Source: Heliocidaris erythrogramma (lineage: Eukaryota > Echinodermata > Echinoidea > Camarodonta > Echinometridae). Taken from it: DNA of 64,000 nt. The number at the start of each line of letters is the position of its first letter. Within the stretch, counting starts at the first letter, position 1. A model generated the notes under the pieces. That model was not told the origin of the DNA. It did not search any database and was given only the letters and a program-made list of their open reading frames with translations. This document shows positions 33,042 through 44,241 of the stretch, piece after piece. The stretch is taken from positions 32,185,579 to 32,249,578 of the forward strand of contig CM046871.1 of the NCBI GenBank assembly GCA_025617745.1, read 5' to 3'. The position numbers and the translations under genes are program-made.

Positions 33042-33501
33042 GGGGAGTTTCATCAAGCGTTTTGTCAGTGATTTTTACTGACAAATTTGCTCTCAGCCAA
33101 TCAGATGCAAGGATTTCAGTAGCTTATAACAGTTGTCTTCTTCTTCTTTCGTTAAAGTTAATTGGCAATCAGTCATATTTGACTATTGTCGCCAATGACT
33201 TTTTTTTTCCTCCTTCTCTCTGTTAAGGATATTATTTACATATATTTTCTATATTTTTATCTTTCTTATTTGTTTTTTTTTTCCTGCTAAAATAAAATAA
33301 AATAAAGAAATTTTATTTCTTTTTTTTCTTCTTTTTTTTTCTTCGCTAGATTTACACTGAAAAGCCCCAAAAACAACCGCTATCTTCAGCACAGTTCCAG
33401 CGGCACTTGCCCTGCCCTTTCCAAGATGCAATCTTACCGGGTCGGCGCAGTACGTCGCGTCGGTAAAAATCACTGACAAAACGCTTGATGAAACGCTCCC
33501 C
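33042..33501. mobile_element. MITE with GGGGAGYGTTTCATCAAGCG ends, long form
   Basis: Ends GGGGAGTTTCATCAAGCG and CGCTTGATGAAACGCTCCCC are inverted. The inner words (TCTCAGCCAATCAGATGCAA) match the 122 bp copy at 51714-51835; this copy has about 340 extra bases. Confidence 0.8.
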
Positions 33502-34316
33502 TGGTCCAGACATTTAGAGGGCACTGGAAACATGGGGCGGCAGGGGGGGGGGGGGGGTACCGGTCTTACTTAGACCATAAAATAAGAATTTAAAAGGTAA
33601 GTAATTATTGTGGGGAGGGACAGGGAGGGGTCACATAATCTTTTCACTTTCTTTTCTCATTATTCCTTTATTTCTATATCTTTAATTTTTCTTCTTTGGC
33701 CATTTGATTATGTATCAGATGACACTTTCTATGGTTCATAGCACTATTGTATGGAAAGAATAAAATGAGGCAATTTACCCCCCCCCCCCCTTCCGATGGA
33801 ATGTATTCAGTCAATAGCAAATACAAACATCGATATTGCTCTTTAAAAAAACAAAAAGTGTGGATTTATATAATTGAAAATTACCGTTTTAAAAGATAGT
33901 TTAACAACCGATTAAAATTTCCAATCACAAATTATAGAAAATCTATGCCCTGTGACCTTGACAAATCTAATACTGGTATGATCAGAAAACAGAGATCAGA
34001 AAACAGGCCTATGCATGCAAATCTTTCTCCGCAAACCTTCGTTATCTTTTGAGGGTCAGATACCGTCCAAAGATCATAAAACAACAATGGACTCCTGTAA
34101 TTGCAGAGATAACTTCGGGTAAACATCACCAATGCTTGAGTTGTGTAAAAGGACACCACTGTTACAATGACATTCATACATAACATCGATGACAGCTGTA
34201 ATTAACGAAATTTCGATGAGAAGACAGCATTTGAGAACATGGGAATGTTCATTGTACTTCTGTTCTCGGGCCTTCTTTATTAATACCGACTGATAAAATT
34301 TTAATTGCCTCAGTGA

Positions 34317-34340
34317 CGAATTGTGATTTATACAACGGTA
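34317..34340 (+). other. Possible non-coding first-exon donor of the oxidase gene
   Basis: ATACAACG|GTAAGTGA is a strong donor about 720 bases before an acceptor (ttctttcag, 35047-35056) that lies just upstream of the oxidase ATG. This suggests a 5' UTR intron. The transcription start was not identified. Confidence 0.3.
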
Positions 34341-34679
34341 AGTGAATCTATATTTCCAACTTTATACTCATCGTATATATTTGGTGGCATGTCCTATTGT
34401 TAGAAAAGCATAAAATTTGATTCAATGAAAATTTGGGCATACGCTATTGTACAGAGGTATATATTTTTATTTGTAACTTATATTGTGTAAATTAGTATTT
34501 AAATCGTTTACACTGGTCCTATAGAAGAACAGCGGCAATAATTATAGTTGATGTTGATAATGGGCCACCAGCTGTATTTCTTTGTCATATATTTTCTGCT
34601 TTGTATATGTGTTTTTAAAATGTTGATTGATACGGAAATAAAACAAACAAACATTTAAACTTCAAATTTCTTTCTACTG

Positions 34680-34890
34680 TGAGGGGGAGGGGGGGGGGGG
34701 GGGGGGGGTTCGACAAAAAAAAATCGCCAGCGCTCCAAAAGTCGCTCAGTGGGGGGGGGGGGGGGGGGGGGTAACAATAAAAAAGAGGGGCACAATGCAT
34801 ACTTTTCTTTCAAAAGGGGGGGGGCACGGGCTGGGATTGCCCCCTCCCCCCCAAAAAAAAAAAAAAAAAAAAAAAATCCGCCACTACATA
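34680..34890. repeat. Poly-G/CACGGGC repeat (family with 32222-32360 and 63172-63320)
   Basis: Two G-runs of about 20, then GGGGGCACGGGCTGGG, a C-run, an A-run and ATCCGCCA. Related words (GGGGGCACGGGC, GGATCCGCC) appear at 32308-32357 and, with GGCGGATCCAGG, at 63172-63320. Confidence 0.6.
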
Positions 34891-35064
34891 AGGAGACACC
34901 AAAGCAAACTCAAATAATTAAATAAAAACGGTGAAGTGTATTTTCTAAGTACATTTACATGTAACATATCGATGTCTTAATTTCATGACAAAAGTAGCAG
35001 TAGTATACCGGGATATCACTTTTATTGGCTGTAAAAACGGTTTGTTATTCTTTCAGCAGGTGTT

Positions 35065-35137
35065 ATGAACTATCGATTGATCATCATGGTATCAATGGCA
35101 TCGTTCGGCGTCGCTTTCATCCTCATACAAGCTTTGT
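35065..35137 (+). CDS. Oxidase exon 1: signal peptide
   Basis: ATG then NYRLIIMVSMASFGVAFIL: a short basic start and hydrophobic core. Donor gtaagt, phase 1. The tttcag just upstream suggests that a 5' UTR intron precedes it. Confidence 0.85.
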
Positions 35138-38100
35138 GTAAGTGAACATTTTAAATTGAAAAGGTTTGATGGTTTATTTAACCTGACTGCTAAGACAGCA
35201 TTATTTATTTATTTATATCAATTCTTTATCCAGAGTAACCTGTTCAGTTACAATGATTATACAAAAGTACAGAATTCGTATACAATAAAATGAAACAGAA
35301 GATACATTAAAATGATAAAAACGGCACTGGTCTTCCACAGGGCTATGCGTAATGCAAAAATAAATATATACCATGGGTGTCGATCCGGGGGATGGGGGGG
35401 GGGGGGGGGTATATATCCCCAAAAAATTTGAGGTGGGGGATGGCCTATGTTATCACCCCAATATTTTGGGATAAAATAAATAAGAATTATGATACATTAA
35501 CTTAAAACTAATGATTATCCAACTCATTATGTTTGATCTTGAAATATCATCACATTCTTTAATGATTAGAAGTAAGTAAATAAGAAAGTCCATAATTTCA
35601 ATGAGAAAATATCGAGGAAAATTCGTTCGCTCGCACTGTTATTCTCAATTGAGGGGTTCCGTCCGTTGGCGTAGATCCGTGCATTCCTTCTTTTCATTAA
35701 AAAAACATTTTGGGATGCTCTGAAATGCAAGTTTTTAGACAGATTTTTGAAAAAGTCCCTGGTGTGGGAGGGGGATAACCACCTTGTAGAAGTGAGTGAA
35801 TAGAAAACCATTTTCTAGCAAGTTTGCCAAGGTGGAGGCGTACGCCCAAAATATGTGCACTTTTTTTGTTACCGTAGTTAAGCTATGCCGGATGGGGATT
35901 GCCCATGTGTGTGTGTGGGGGGGGGGGGGGGGGGACAAGGCAATTCAGGAGTACAATGCTAAACACACACACGCTTACGCTTATTGCAAGTCATGGGGTA
36001 CGGAGAGGGGCACTCGTGGATTAGGGTGCACTGGGGAAGAGGGGGGGGGGGGGGGTCGGGCTGGAAGGGGTGAGGTATTGTGTTGGGATGTTCGGATATA
36101 CTACGTCTGTCTCTCTCTCTTTTTTTCTTTCTTTCACCTTTTTATCTTTAATACATTTTTCTTTCAGTGAAAAAGAAAAAACATATAAAAGGAATAGTTA
36201 TATTTAAGGTATATTTTCAGTTGTATAAAGTTGTATTACTTTGAAAAGTTACAGTAGTATATTATTCTTTCCAAGATGTATACGTTTTTTCTTCATCTCC
36301 GTCCAGATTTATTCACCTTCTACCCTTTTGCTGCGACTACTTCTACAACACCAAATGTGTCGAACGGTGTTTACAATGATTCCACTTCCTGCGCACGGGA
36401 TTGTACGAGATTACCTGAGCCGAGAACCTGTGACTTCCACTTTGTAGCAGAGTGGTATTACTCCATGTCTAAGGCTTGCTATGACTGTCCTTTCAATACG
36501 AGTGACTGTTTGCGGCCTCATTGTATAGCTTTAAACGGGGTTCAGCGACCAGTCTTGGCAATCAATCGACAGATACCAGGGCCAAGTATTCAGGTACATG
36601 GTTTGGAAATTATTACAATTTTTTATTTCGGACATTATATTTAAAAAATTAATTATTACAGATGGCCAAATTTCGAAGTAGTCTACATAGCAGGGAAACA
36701 CTGGCTGAATCGTGGCGCTTAAAATCTTCAGGGAATTCCTTTCAATAGTGGTGTAGATAAGGAAAGGGGCTGGGGCACAGGGGCACAGGGGCACTATTTT
36801 ATTGTTATGCGAGGGAGTGGTAGCGATTGGAATACTGAAATGTTGCACCCTTGATCATTTTAGAGCCAAAACAGTGTTATATTATGTAGCCTCAACTCAT
36901 TCTGTACTATTTTTTCTTTAGTGTGCATTTCATTTAAAATAAATTTTCCGTGATGGGGGGGGGGGGGGGGAGATCGATTTCCCCCGAAAAATGAACGTCG
37001 GGGGTTATGAGCACCCCTCCCCTTGCCCCCTTTTCCCTGGGAGGCCGTCCCTACATTAACATACACTTCTGTCGATCGCTTTACAGGTGTGCCAGGGTGA
37101 TCGAGTTCGTGTTACCGTCCGCAATGCTCTGGACAACTCGGAAGGCTTGACCATTCACTGGCATGGTCAACATCAACGTACCTCACCCCACATGGACGGG
37201 ACATCAATGATCACGCAGTGCCCCATTCCTCGACCTCAAGCCTTCACTTACGATTTCGTCGCCGACACACCGGGGACACAATGGTGGCACTCACATTCGG
37301 GGCTGCAGCGGGCCGATGGGTTGTTCGGGCCCGTGGTCGTACGACAAGGAAAGGATGACATTGTTCATGCTAGTCTCTACGACGTCGATGACGTCGATCA
37401 TGTAATAATGATGTCGGATTGGACTGATACTCTTTCAATGCAGCATATGATGAAGGATCTACACGCCGACGGACCAGGAGGTCCTGATGCCATTCTTATT
37501 AACGGACGTGGCACAAAGAGAAAGGTGACTGATGTAGGTCGAGGCAATGTTCATCTCATTATAATTCTCCCTCCATATAAATAAAAATGTTAAAATAACA
37601 ATACCAAATTCAACACTGCTTACAGAGGTGTCTATCTGAAAATGTCTAAACTTGAGCATTCGGTTACACCACCATCCACAGATTTGTGTAACTACTTATT
37701 TTCATTCATGTTGGCATTTCAAATATCGTAACTTCATCATTTTTTTCTTCTTGGCAGATCTTCCAAAGGAATGGCAAAGAAGCTCAACTCCCAGATACAA
37801 TATTCACTGTCAAGCCAGGGTTGCGCTATCGATTTCGAACTATCAACACAGCAGTCACAAACTGTCCAATGGAAGTATCGATCTCCAATCACAAACTATT
37901 GATAATTTCTACAGACGGCGCGGATGTCGAACCGATCTCGGTAGACGTTGGAGTAATATCGGGAGGCGAACGGTATGATTTCGTGATCTCTGCCGACAAA
38001 CCGATCGACAACTACGCGATACGAGTGCGCGGAGTGGATGGATCAGAATGCGAGGGAATTGAAGAAGTTGCGATATTGAGATATGAAGGAGCTCCTCAGC

Positions 38101-40534
38101 AAATGAAGCCACCAGATGCTAATGACCAAGATAGAATTATTCTCAATTTACCTATAGTTGAAAGCAAACCTGAAACACCTGGGGTTCACGACCTCAAAGA
38201 CGCAGGTATAAAAGATTGGTAAAAATATTGTTTGCACACAGGAGGGAGGGGGGGGGGGGGGCGGGCTATATCTTATCTCACATTTTGACGACAAATTTGC
38301 ATTCTCTCTCTAATAAGTGACAAAATTGGGCTTGCTCACTTTGCTCGCTCGCGAAATTTAGAAACTGGAAAGTTTATTTTTAGGCAAGAGACGACGTGTA
38401 CACCACCCTAGTGAAATATGTTTCTCATAATATGCTTATGCATCCGGGAGGAAATATTATGGTGCCCTATCATTATTGTCTAAATAAAACATTAAGTGCT
38501 TTTTCTTTTCTTTTTAATTTTTTAACATTATAGTTCGATAATGTGAAAATATATTATACTTTACTTCGATTGTTTTGTCTGTTGATTTTGTTGTAATTTA
38601 CTGACATGCTAGAAAGCATTTAGATAACTTGTAACTTCTTTTAAGAAAATAAAATAACCCAACAGGATTGAGGTATTTTGTTAAGAGGGTGTTCCACTTT
38701 CATCGCTAGGTCCCGTCGATTCGGACATCGTGCGTCCTGAGGCCGACGTCACCCACTATATCGAAGTCGACAGCGTGTATCGTAACTCTCCTCATCTTCA
38801 TCACAGTACATACTACTCCGTAGAGCAAGGAGGTCGCATGTACACAGCGAAGAGGACTCACATGCTGAGCAACATCAGCTTCGTGCTCCCAACGGCCCCG
38901 TTGCTCACCCATCATCGTCATCTTCCAGCTGGGAGTCTATGCACGAAATCGACGATGATGAGGGAATATGAGCGAGACTGTAAAGAAGAGTACTGCGAAT
39001 GTACTCATGCGATCCAGGTCAAACTGAATCAGGTAGAGGACAGGTAGATAAGATACACTCTGTCTTCCTCTCTCTTTTCTCTCCATTTCTCCTTTCTTTC
39101 TGTTCACCGTCTCTCCTCCTGTAAGCTTTCAGCTCCTCCCGTCCACCCCCCTCTCTCTCTCTCTATCTCTCTATTTCTTTCTTTCTCTCTCTCTCTCTCA
39201 AGCTTATTTTTGTATATGCTTGGAGACCGGTCAAGGTTGGGAACGCCTTCTCCGTCCATTAACTCTCTCATCCTTTCACTTTATCTTTCCTCTTCAATGA
39301 TGTGTTTTCATGCAGTATGTTAGTCCTGTGCCCTAAATAATACCAGTGCTTTCTCGAAGGCTGGTCCCGCGCTGTGTCACTGGATACAATATGTAGAATG
39401 TACAATCTTGTAAAAGTACATAAGATTTTACTAAAGTAATTTGGTTAATAAACGAAGAAGCTTGACTGGGGAGGAATTTTTTAATTTGTAAACAAATCTT
39501 TCGGCATATTACTCCCAGTGTTAAAGATCGTATGCTCGATCTGTAATGAAAAACACAAGTCAGAAAAAATTGGAACCAGCGGGATTCGAACCTGTCATCT
39601 ACTGCTTGCCGGGCAGCGACTTGACCACCAGGCTATTCTGGTTCACGGCTAATTTGGTTAAGTACAAAAATTAAATTGCCGTCTATTATAGGGAGGATGT
39701 ATTTCATGACAGATCTGTAATAATTATAATTTTCAGGTTGTGGAGCTTGTATTGGTGACAAAGTCTTTGAAAGAATTTGAGCCACACCCAATTCATCTCC
39801 ATGGTAACCATTTCTACGTCATCAGTTATGACAACGGCCAGCAACTACCGCTACAGACCATAAAACATATGGATGAGAAAGGTATATTTTCTCAAATTAT
39901 TTCCTATACTATACTACACTTAATCTACAAATGCCGATGTCAACCCAGGTGTATTACATGATTATCTGGTTGGATAATTCATTGAAATTCGTACCGGGAA
40001 TAAAAAGGCGGTAAACTCCTTGAATTGCTGCCAGTGCCCAAGCACTCAGCTTGCCTATAACATGGCTACATCCAGGGCAATAATTTATAGGTGCCTTGAG
40101 CCTCCCGAATTATGGAAGATTTATTGATTAATTGAAAAATATAATTTATGTTTACCAAAATGCATTACATTTTCAGTATATCATGCCCGCTATAGGCCCT
40201 GCTAAAATCAAAGTAGGAGTTTGACTTTAACGCTCAGATATATTTTGTCATAATTGTGTAGGATACTAAAATGCAAAATGAAATTAATAACACCAAGGCG
40301 GTATAACACAATCTCTAATTAAATTGAAATTAATATTGACCATCCCTTTTTAGGTGAAATAAAGCGCAACCTTCATCGGCCTCCACGAAAAGATACATTA
40401 ATGATGGCTCAACGCTATGCCATACTACGTTTCAAAGCTGACAATCCAGGCTGGTGGCTATTCCATTGTCATATGGATGTACATCTAGAGGTTAGTCATT
40501 ATTTTATTTTACAGTGGCGTATCCAGAAAGTGAT

Positions 40535-40576
<42 letters not shown>

Positions 40577-40771
40577 TTGTTTAGCATTATGTCCGAGGAC
40601 ATTTTCGGACTGAGAACAAAAAAAAAATCATGACAACAATGGTCCTCGGAAGCCGGACAATAGTCCTCGAACGTCGAACAATGAATTTGTGCTTTATTCC
40701 GTCGACTGTCCGAGGACGAGTAACAATAGAGGAACAATAGTTGTCCTCGGAAGTAAAGCCATGTAAACGTG

Positions 40772-40813
<42 letters not shown>

Positions 40814-40843
40814 CACACCTGTATATATAAAATATATAGGCCA

Positions 40844-40877
<34 letters not shown>

Positions 40878-43800
40878 GCCTAGCCTATTATATAAAATAA
40901 TTGTCCTGCGTCGGTTGATGAGAATTACACAAAAGTCAAAAATAAAAGGAACAACTGTTAAGAGATGAAATATATAAGAGATATATGAGATGAGATATAT
41001 ATATATAATTATATTATATACAAACATATTGGGCACAATTTATTTTCTATTGCGCAGTTACGATATGACCAAATATGGTTTTCGGGGGGGGGGGGGGGCG
41101 AGGGGGCGCCGGGGTACATACCCCTTGGATCCTCCACTGTAATTTGTAAACGACGGTAAGACCGTAAGAGATAATGTCATTTATTGTCTTTGCCGTCGTA
41201 AATCAACCTATCTATCCACATCAAAGTGATAACGTAAAACTTTGCATTATGACTCTTGCATGGCAAATGTAATTTGTTTTATGCAGCTTGGAATGGCAGT
41301 TGTGTTTCATGTCGGCGAGGATACAGACTTGCCACCTCCACCCGACAACATGCCTGTCTGTGTTAAAGGTAAGCATTAACAACAAATCAATTAAAACCGT
41401 TATGAAATATCCTGGCAATAAGAAAATGAAAGGCTTATCATAATATCCACTTCCTCGGCAGAGTTATCACAAAATAAACACATTATAAGCTTTAATCTCT
41501 GGCGACAAATGCTCTGTGGTCAATGGTATACATACTACCAGAATTCTTAACTTGAACCCTTGACAAATACTAAACCTAACCCTTACACCCAACCTATGCC
41601 TACCTGCAACCCTGATTAACCCTAAATATTCAGTAACAAAATAAAGTCCGTAGCAAATATCGTCGAAGCAAATATTGGGGAAGAATTATACTATTGGTGA
41701 TGAATTTGATTGACTCTGTTTTGATCGTGGTTCATGCACGAGCGTCGACTATACATGTATACATGTATCTATACATTGTTTTGACTAGGATGGTCATTAT
41801 GGTAATAATAATACTAATAATGGTGATTGGCGATTGGCGATTGGCGTTTGGCGATTGGCGATTGGCGATTGGCGATTGGCGATTGGTGATTTTTTTTTTT
41901 TTTTTTAAGATTTTTTTAAATTTTCCATTCAGTGAACAAACAAACAAAATAACATAACATATCATATATATGCATCCTTAATTAACATACATATTTACAT
42001 GTAAATAATATGCATATCACAATTATGAACATTCGCAATATAAACATATAAATTATATTACATCACATAATACAAATTGTAAAGTACCTACAAATTCAAT
42101 AACGTATACACAACCGAAAAAATATAATAACCCTGATTCAGTTAATGGAAAAAGAGAAGAAAAAACAAAACAAAAACCCTATAACTTAAGGATAATCCCT
42201 GTACCTCCATACCTAAACTGCCATGCCCCCACCTCCCTCTCTCCCCTCCCTTTCCCGAACGACATCTCGTCCCTCAGCGTTCAACCTCCCCTCCCTCCCC
42301 CCACCTTCCTCCGCCTTCCTATGCCCGATTGAGCTTTGATCCATACTCAGAAATTAACCCTATAAAGATAATTTCAACAATAAACCAGGCTTACTCTATT
42401 CATTGAAATTGCGTCTGCCTCAGCATCCCTAGTAAATAAACGTATCCCATTTTCTGAAATGACTTGGTAATAATCCTCTCTGTTCCGCTAATTTTCTTTC
42501 TTCTTTTTTGTCCTCTTGAATTTTTGTCTTTATCTCATTAGAAGTAGGGGGTTTTTCTTTTAACTCTACTATTGATAAATATCATGTACTTTATCTTAAT
42601 TATTATATGATTCAATAATTGCTCTTCTCCTATATTTGATCCGTGCACACCAATATGAACACCTTTCCAGTCTATGTTTGAAATATTGGGAAGTTGAAAA
42701 AAGTTACCACATTCATTCCATAATATTTTTATCCGTTCACAAGTAAAAAATAAATGATTATAGGTTTCCTCCTCTTTATGACAAAAAGAGCATAAATTGT
42801 CTGCTATAATCTTAAATAGGTACAAATGTTTTTTGTGTAGACTATATTGTGTAACATTTTAAACTGAAATTCTCTGAGTCTACTGTTTAAAGTAGACTTC
42901 CGAGGTCTCAAAAAAATCAAAGAGGTATCCTTTTTTGAAAAATTATACATTTCCTCTAATTTTTGTATAGCCTTTGGTTTTTCTGTTCTCATGTTTAACA
43001 AAGCCTCATATATTCTTTTTGATGTAATATCTTGTAGGGAAAAACATTTACCCTTTAAATTGAAATTCAAACCACTATCTTTGACCGCATAATCATTCTT
43101 TTTCAAAAAACTTTCCAAACATATGGAATATTCTTAAAAATGTCTAATATCTTGTTTATTTCCAATTGATCTAGACCCATTCTTTGAAGGTTTGGAATAG
43201 ATTTCACTTTTCCTTCTTCATCTACAATATGATGGAGTTTATAAACATTCTTTAAGAATAATCTTTCATCAAAATAAGTTTCTCCATCCAATCGTATGAA
43301 CATAATATTATTAAAGATCAACTCATTTCTTTTATTTCTTCTTCAAGCAAAAAGTGTTTCTTATTCAACCACACCTCTATCATATCTTTATAAAATTCTG
43401 GTGATCGGTGATCGATGATCCATGATCGATGATTGATGTCGATGATGATGATGATAGCCTTGAGGAGGAGGAGGATGATGATGATGATGATGATGATGAT
43501 TACAATGTGGATGATGATGTTGATGATGAAGATGTTGATGTTGAGGATCGTTTTGGTTTGGTTTGGTTTATTTTACCAGACTACTAAGAAAACATGTGTA
43601 CACTTGTAATTAAGCAACCAGAGGACCAACGGCTAATATTCCCTTTTCCTTCGCTCTCTCTCTCTCCCTGTCTTAACTCTTTCTTGTCAATCTTTCCCTC
43701 CCTCCATTCCCTATCAACCCTGTCTATTCGTCTCTCTCTCTCTCTCTCTCTCTTGCTTCACACAGAATCCTCACAGCAGAGTGACGTCACAACACCCGAA

Positions 43801-44013
43801 TGTAAACTCGTCAACATGATAGAGACCGCCAACTCTCCGACATATTTATTTTACATCTTCTTCTCGACCGTTCTCCTTCTTTCTCTAGCTTTTCTATGCC
43901 TTCTCAATATACAAAGAAAGATGAAAGCAAGAAGAAATAGTGTCCAGTACGGAAGATTACCTAATGTAGAAGTTGAAATGAAATGGGTAAACAGTCATCG
44001 GAGCATATTTTGA
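35065..44013 (+). CDS. Laccase-like multicopper oxidase, membrane-anchored (9 exons, 726 aa)
   Basis: Nine exons join with perfect phase. Residues 1-24 form a hydrophobic signal segment; a Cys-rich N-terminal extension (C..DC, KACYDCP, DC..PHC) follows. All four copper motifs are present: HWHG 144-147, HSH 188-190, HPIHLHG 540-546, and HCHMDVH 609-615 with Met620 as likely axial ligand. Residues about 670-691 are a transmembrane helix followed by a ~35-residue basic tail. The family couples one-electron oxidation of phenols or metals to reduction of O2 to water; the substrate here is unknown. The anchor and signal peptide imply a cell-surface or lumenal catalytic domain. Length and motif order fit invertebrate laccases. 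The start is the first ATG after a 3' splice site. AATAAA lies at 44236. Nothing appears broken. Confidence 0.93.
36307..36593 (+). CDS. Oxidase exon 2: Cys-rich N-terminal region and start of cupredoxin 1
   Basis: Acceptor gtccag, donor gtacat. It encodes residues 25-120: a Ser/Thr stretch, then SCARDCTRLPEPRTC, SKACYDCP, DCLRPHC and INRQIPGPSIQ, the conserved entry to the first cupredoxin domain of animal laccases. Confidence 0.93.
37087..37524 (+). CDS. Oxidase exon 3: copper motifs L1 and L2
   Basis: Acceptor tttacag, donor gtgact (weaker than the others); 146 codons, phase 0 to 0. Contains HWHGQHQ, PHMDG and TQWWHSHSGLQRADGLFGPV, the type 2/3 copper ligands. Confidence 0.95.
37758..38205 (+). 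CDS. Oxidase exon 4: second cupredoxin domain
   Basis: Acceptor ttggcag, donor gtataa, phase 0 to 1. Carries VKPGLRYRFRTIN, TDGADVEPISVD and GGERYDFVI, typical of the middle domain, which binds no copper. Confidence 0.93.
38206..38709. other. Oxidase intron 4
   Basis: Contains a G-run at 38249-38262. Otherwise AT-rich with nothing recognisable. Confidence 0.5.
38710..39032 (+). CDS. Oxidase exon 5: third domain, first part
   Basis: Acceptor cgctag, donor gtagag, phase 1 to 0. It ends CECTHAIQVKLNQ, which continues as VVELVLV in the next exon, a familiar laccase sequence. Contains an unusually His-rich HLHHS and LTHHRHLP. Confidence 0.9.
39572..39644 (-). repeat. tRNA-like sequence (tRNA-derived SINE head or pseudogene)
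   Basis: Minus strand: acceptor strands GAACCAG and CTGGTTC pair perfectly; A-box-like TAGCCTGGTGG and canonical B box GGTTCGAATCC. A 5 bp anticodon stem closes a CCGGCAA loop (GGC at the anticodon position), but U33 is replaced and the D and T stems pair poorly. 73 nt, within oxidase intron 5. It is probably not a functional tRNA. Confidence 0.6.
39737..39881 (+). CDS. Oxidase exon 6: copper motif L3
   Basis: Acceptor ttttcag, donor gtatat, phase 0 to 1. Encodes EPHPIHLHGNHFYVIS, with the type 1 and trinuclear copper histidines. Confidence 0.95.
40354..40490 (+). CDS. Oxidase exon 7: copper motif L4
   Basis: Acceptor ttttag, donor gttagt, phase 1 to 0. Encodes FKADNPGWWLFHCHMDVHLE, including the HCH electron-transfer motif. 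Confidence 0.95.
40539..40876. repeat. GT and TA microsatellites
   Basis: A GT run at 40539-40572, a second GT run near 40771-40792 and TA runs at 40793-40876, with short repeated words (GTCCTCGGA) between, in oxidase intron 7. Confidence 0.92.
41287..41368 (+). CDS. Oxidase exon 8: axial Met and domain end
   Basis: Acceptor tatgcag, donor gtaagc, phase 0 to 1. LGMAVVFHVGE completes the L4 region (Met five residues after the last His). Confidence 0.93.
41823..41890. repeat. GATTGGC 7-bp tandem repeat
   Basis: About nine copies of GATTGGC with single variants. It ends exactly where the LINE poly(T) begins. Confidence 0.93.
41891..43398 (-). mobile_element. 5'-truncated LINE, inverted in the last oxidase intron
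   Basis: The minus-strand 3' end is the T-run at 41891-41907 (its poly(A) tail), and a 7-base direct repeat TGGTGAT lies on both sides (41884-41890, 43399-43405). The three minus frames (43321-43103, 43118-42804, 42825-42538) are one ORF2 C-terminus broken by frameshifts. It includes REFQFKMLHNIVYTKN and CSFCHKEEETYNHLFFTCE, the zinc-knuckle end of non-LTR reverse transcriptases. No RT catalytic motif remains, so it is dead. Confidence 0.85.
43430..43560. repeat. GAT/ATG-rich microsatellite
   Basis: Runs of GATGAT with GAGGAG interruptions next to the LINE insertion site. Confidence 0.85.
43766..44013 (+). CDS. Oxidase exon 9: membrane anchor and cytoplasmic tail
   Basis: Acceptor cacacag after a TC-rich tract; phase 1 start, TGA at 44011. 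Encodes a Ser/Gln/Thr linker, a ~22-residue hydrophobic helix (YLFYIFFSTVLLLSLAFLCL) and a basic tail (IQRKMKARR). Confidence 0.88.
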
Positions 44014-44235
44014 TATTTATTAGGCTGATTTTTTTCAAGGATGATAAACACGATTGGTGTTGTTTTGTTTTTTTATTTTTAATTTTTTTATAGATTATCC
44101 TCCAAATAAAAATAGAAGTGGGAGAAGATGAAGAAAAGGAAGAAAAAGAAAAAATGATAAAATATGAAACTATGAAAAAGAAGGGAAAAAAAGAAGGGGA
44201 AAAGAAGAAGAAACCATGAAGTATTGTCCTTGTCG

Positions 44236-44241
44236 AATAAA
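44236..44241 (+). terminator. Poly(A) signal of the oxidase gene
   Basis: AATAAA 223 bases after the stop codon, the first clear hexamer, followed by TATATTTTT. Confidence 0.6.
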
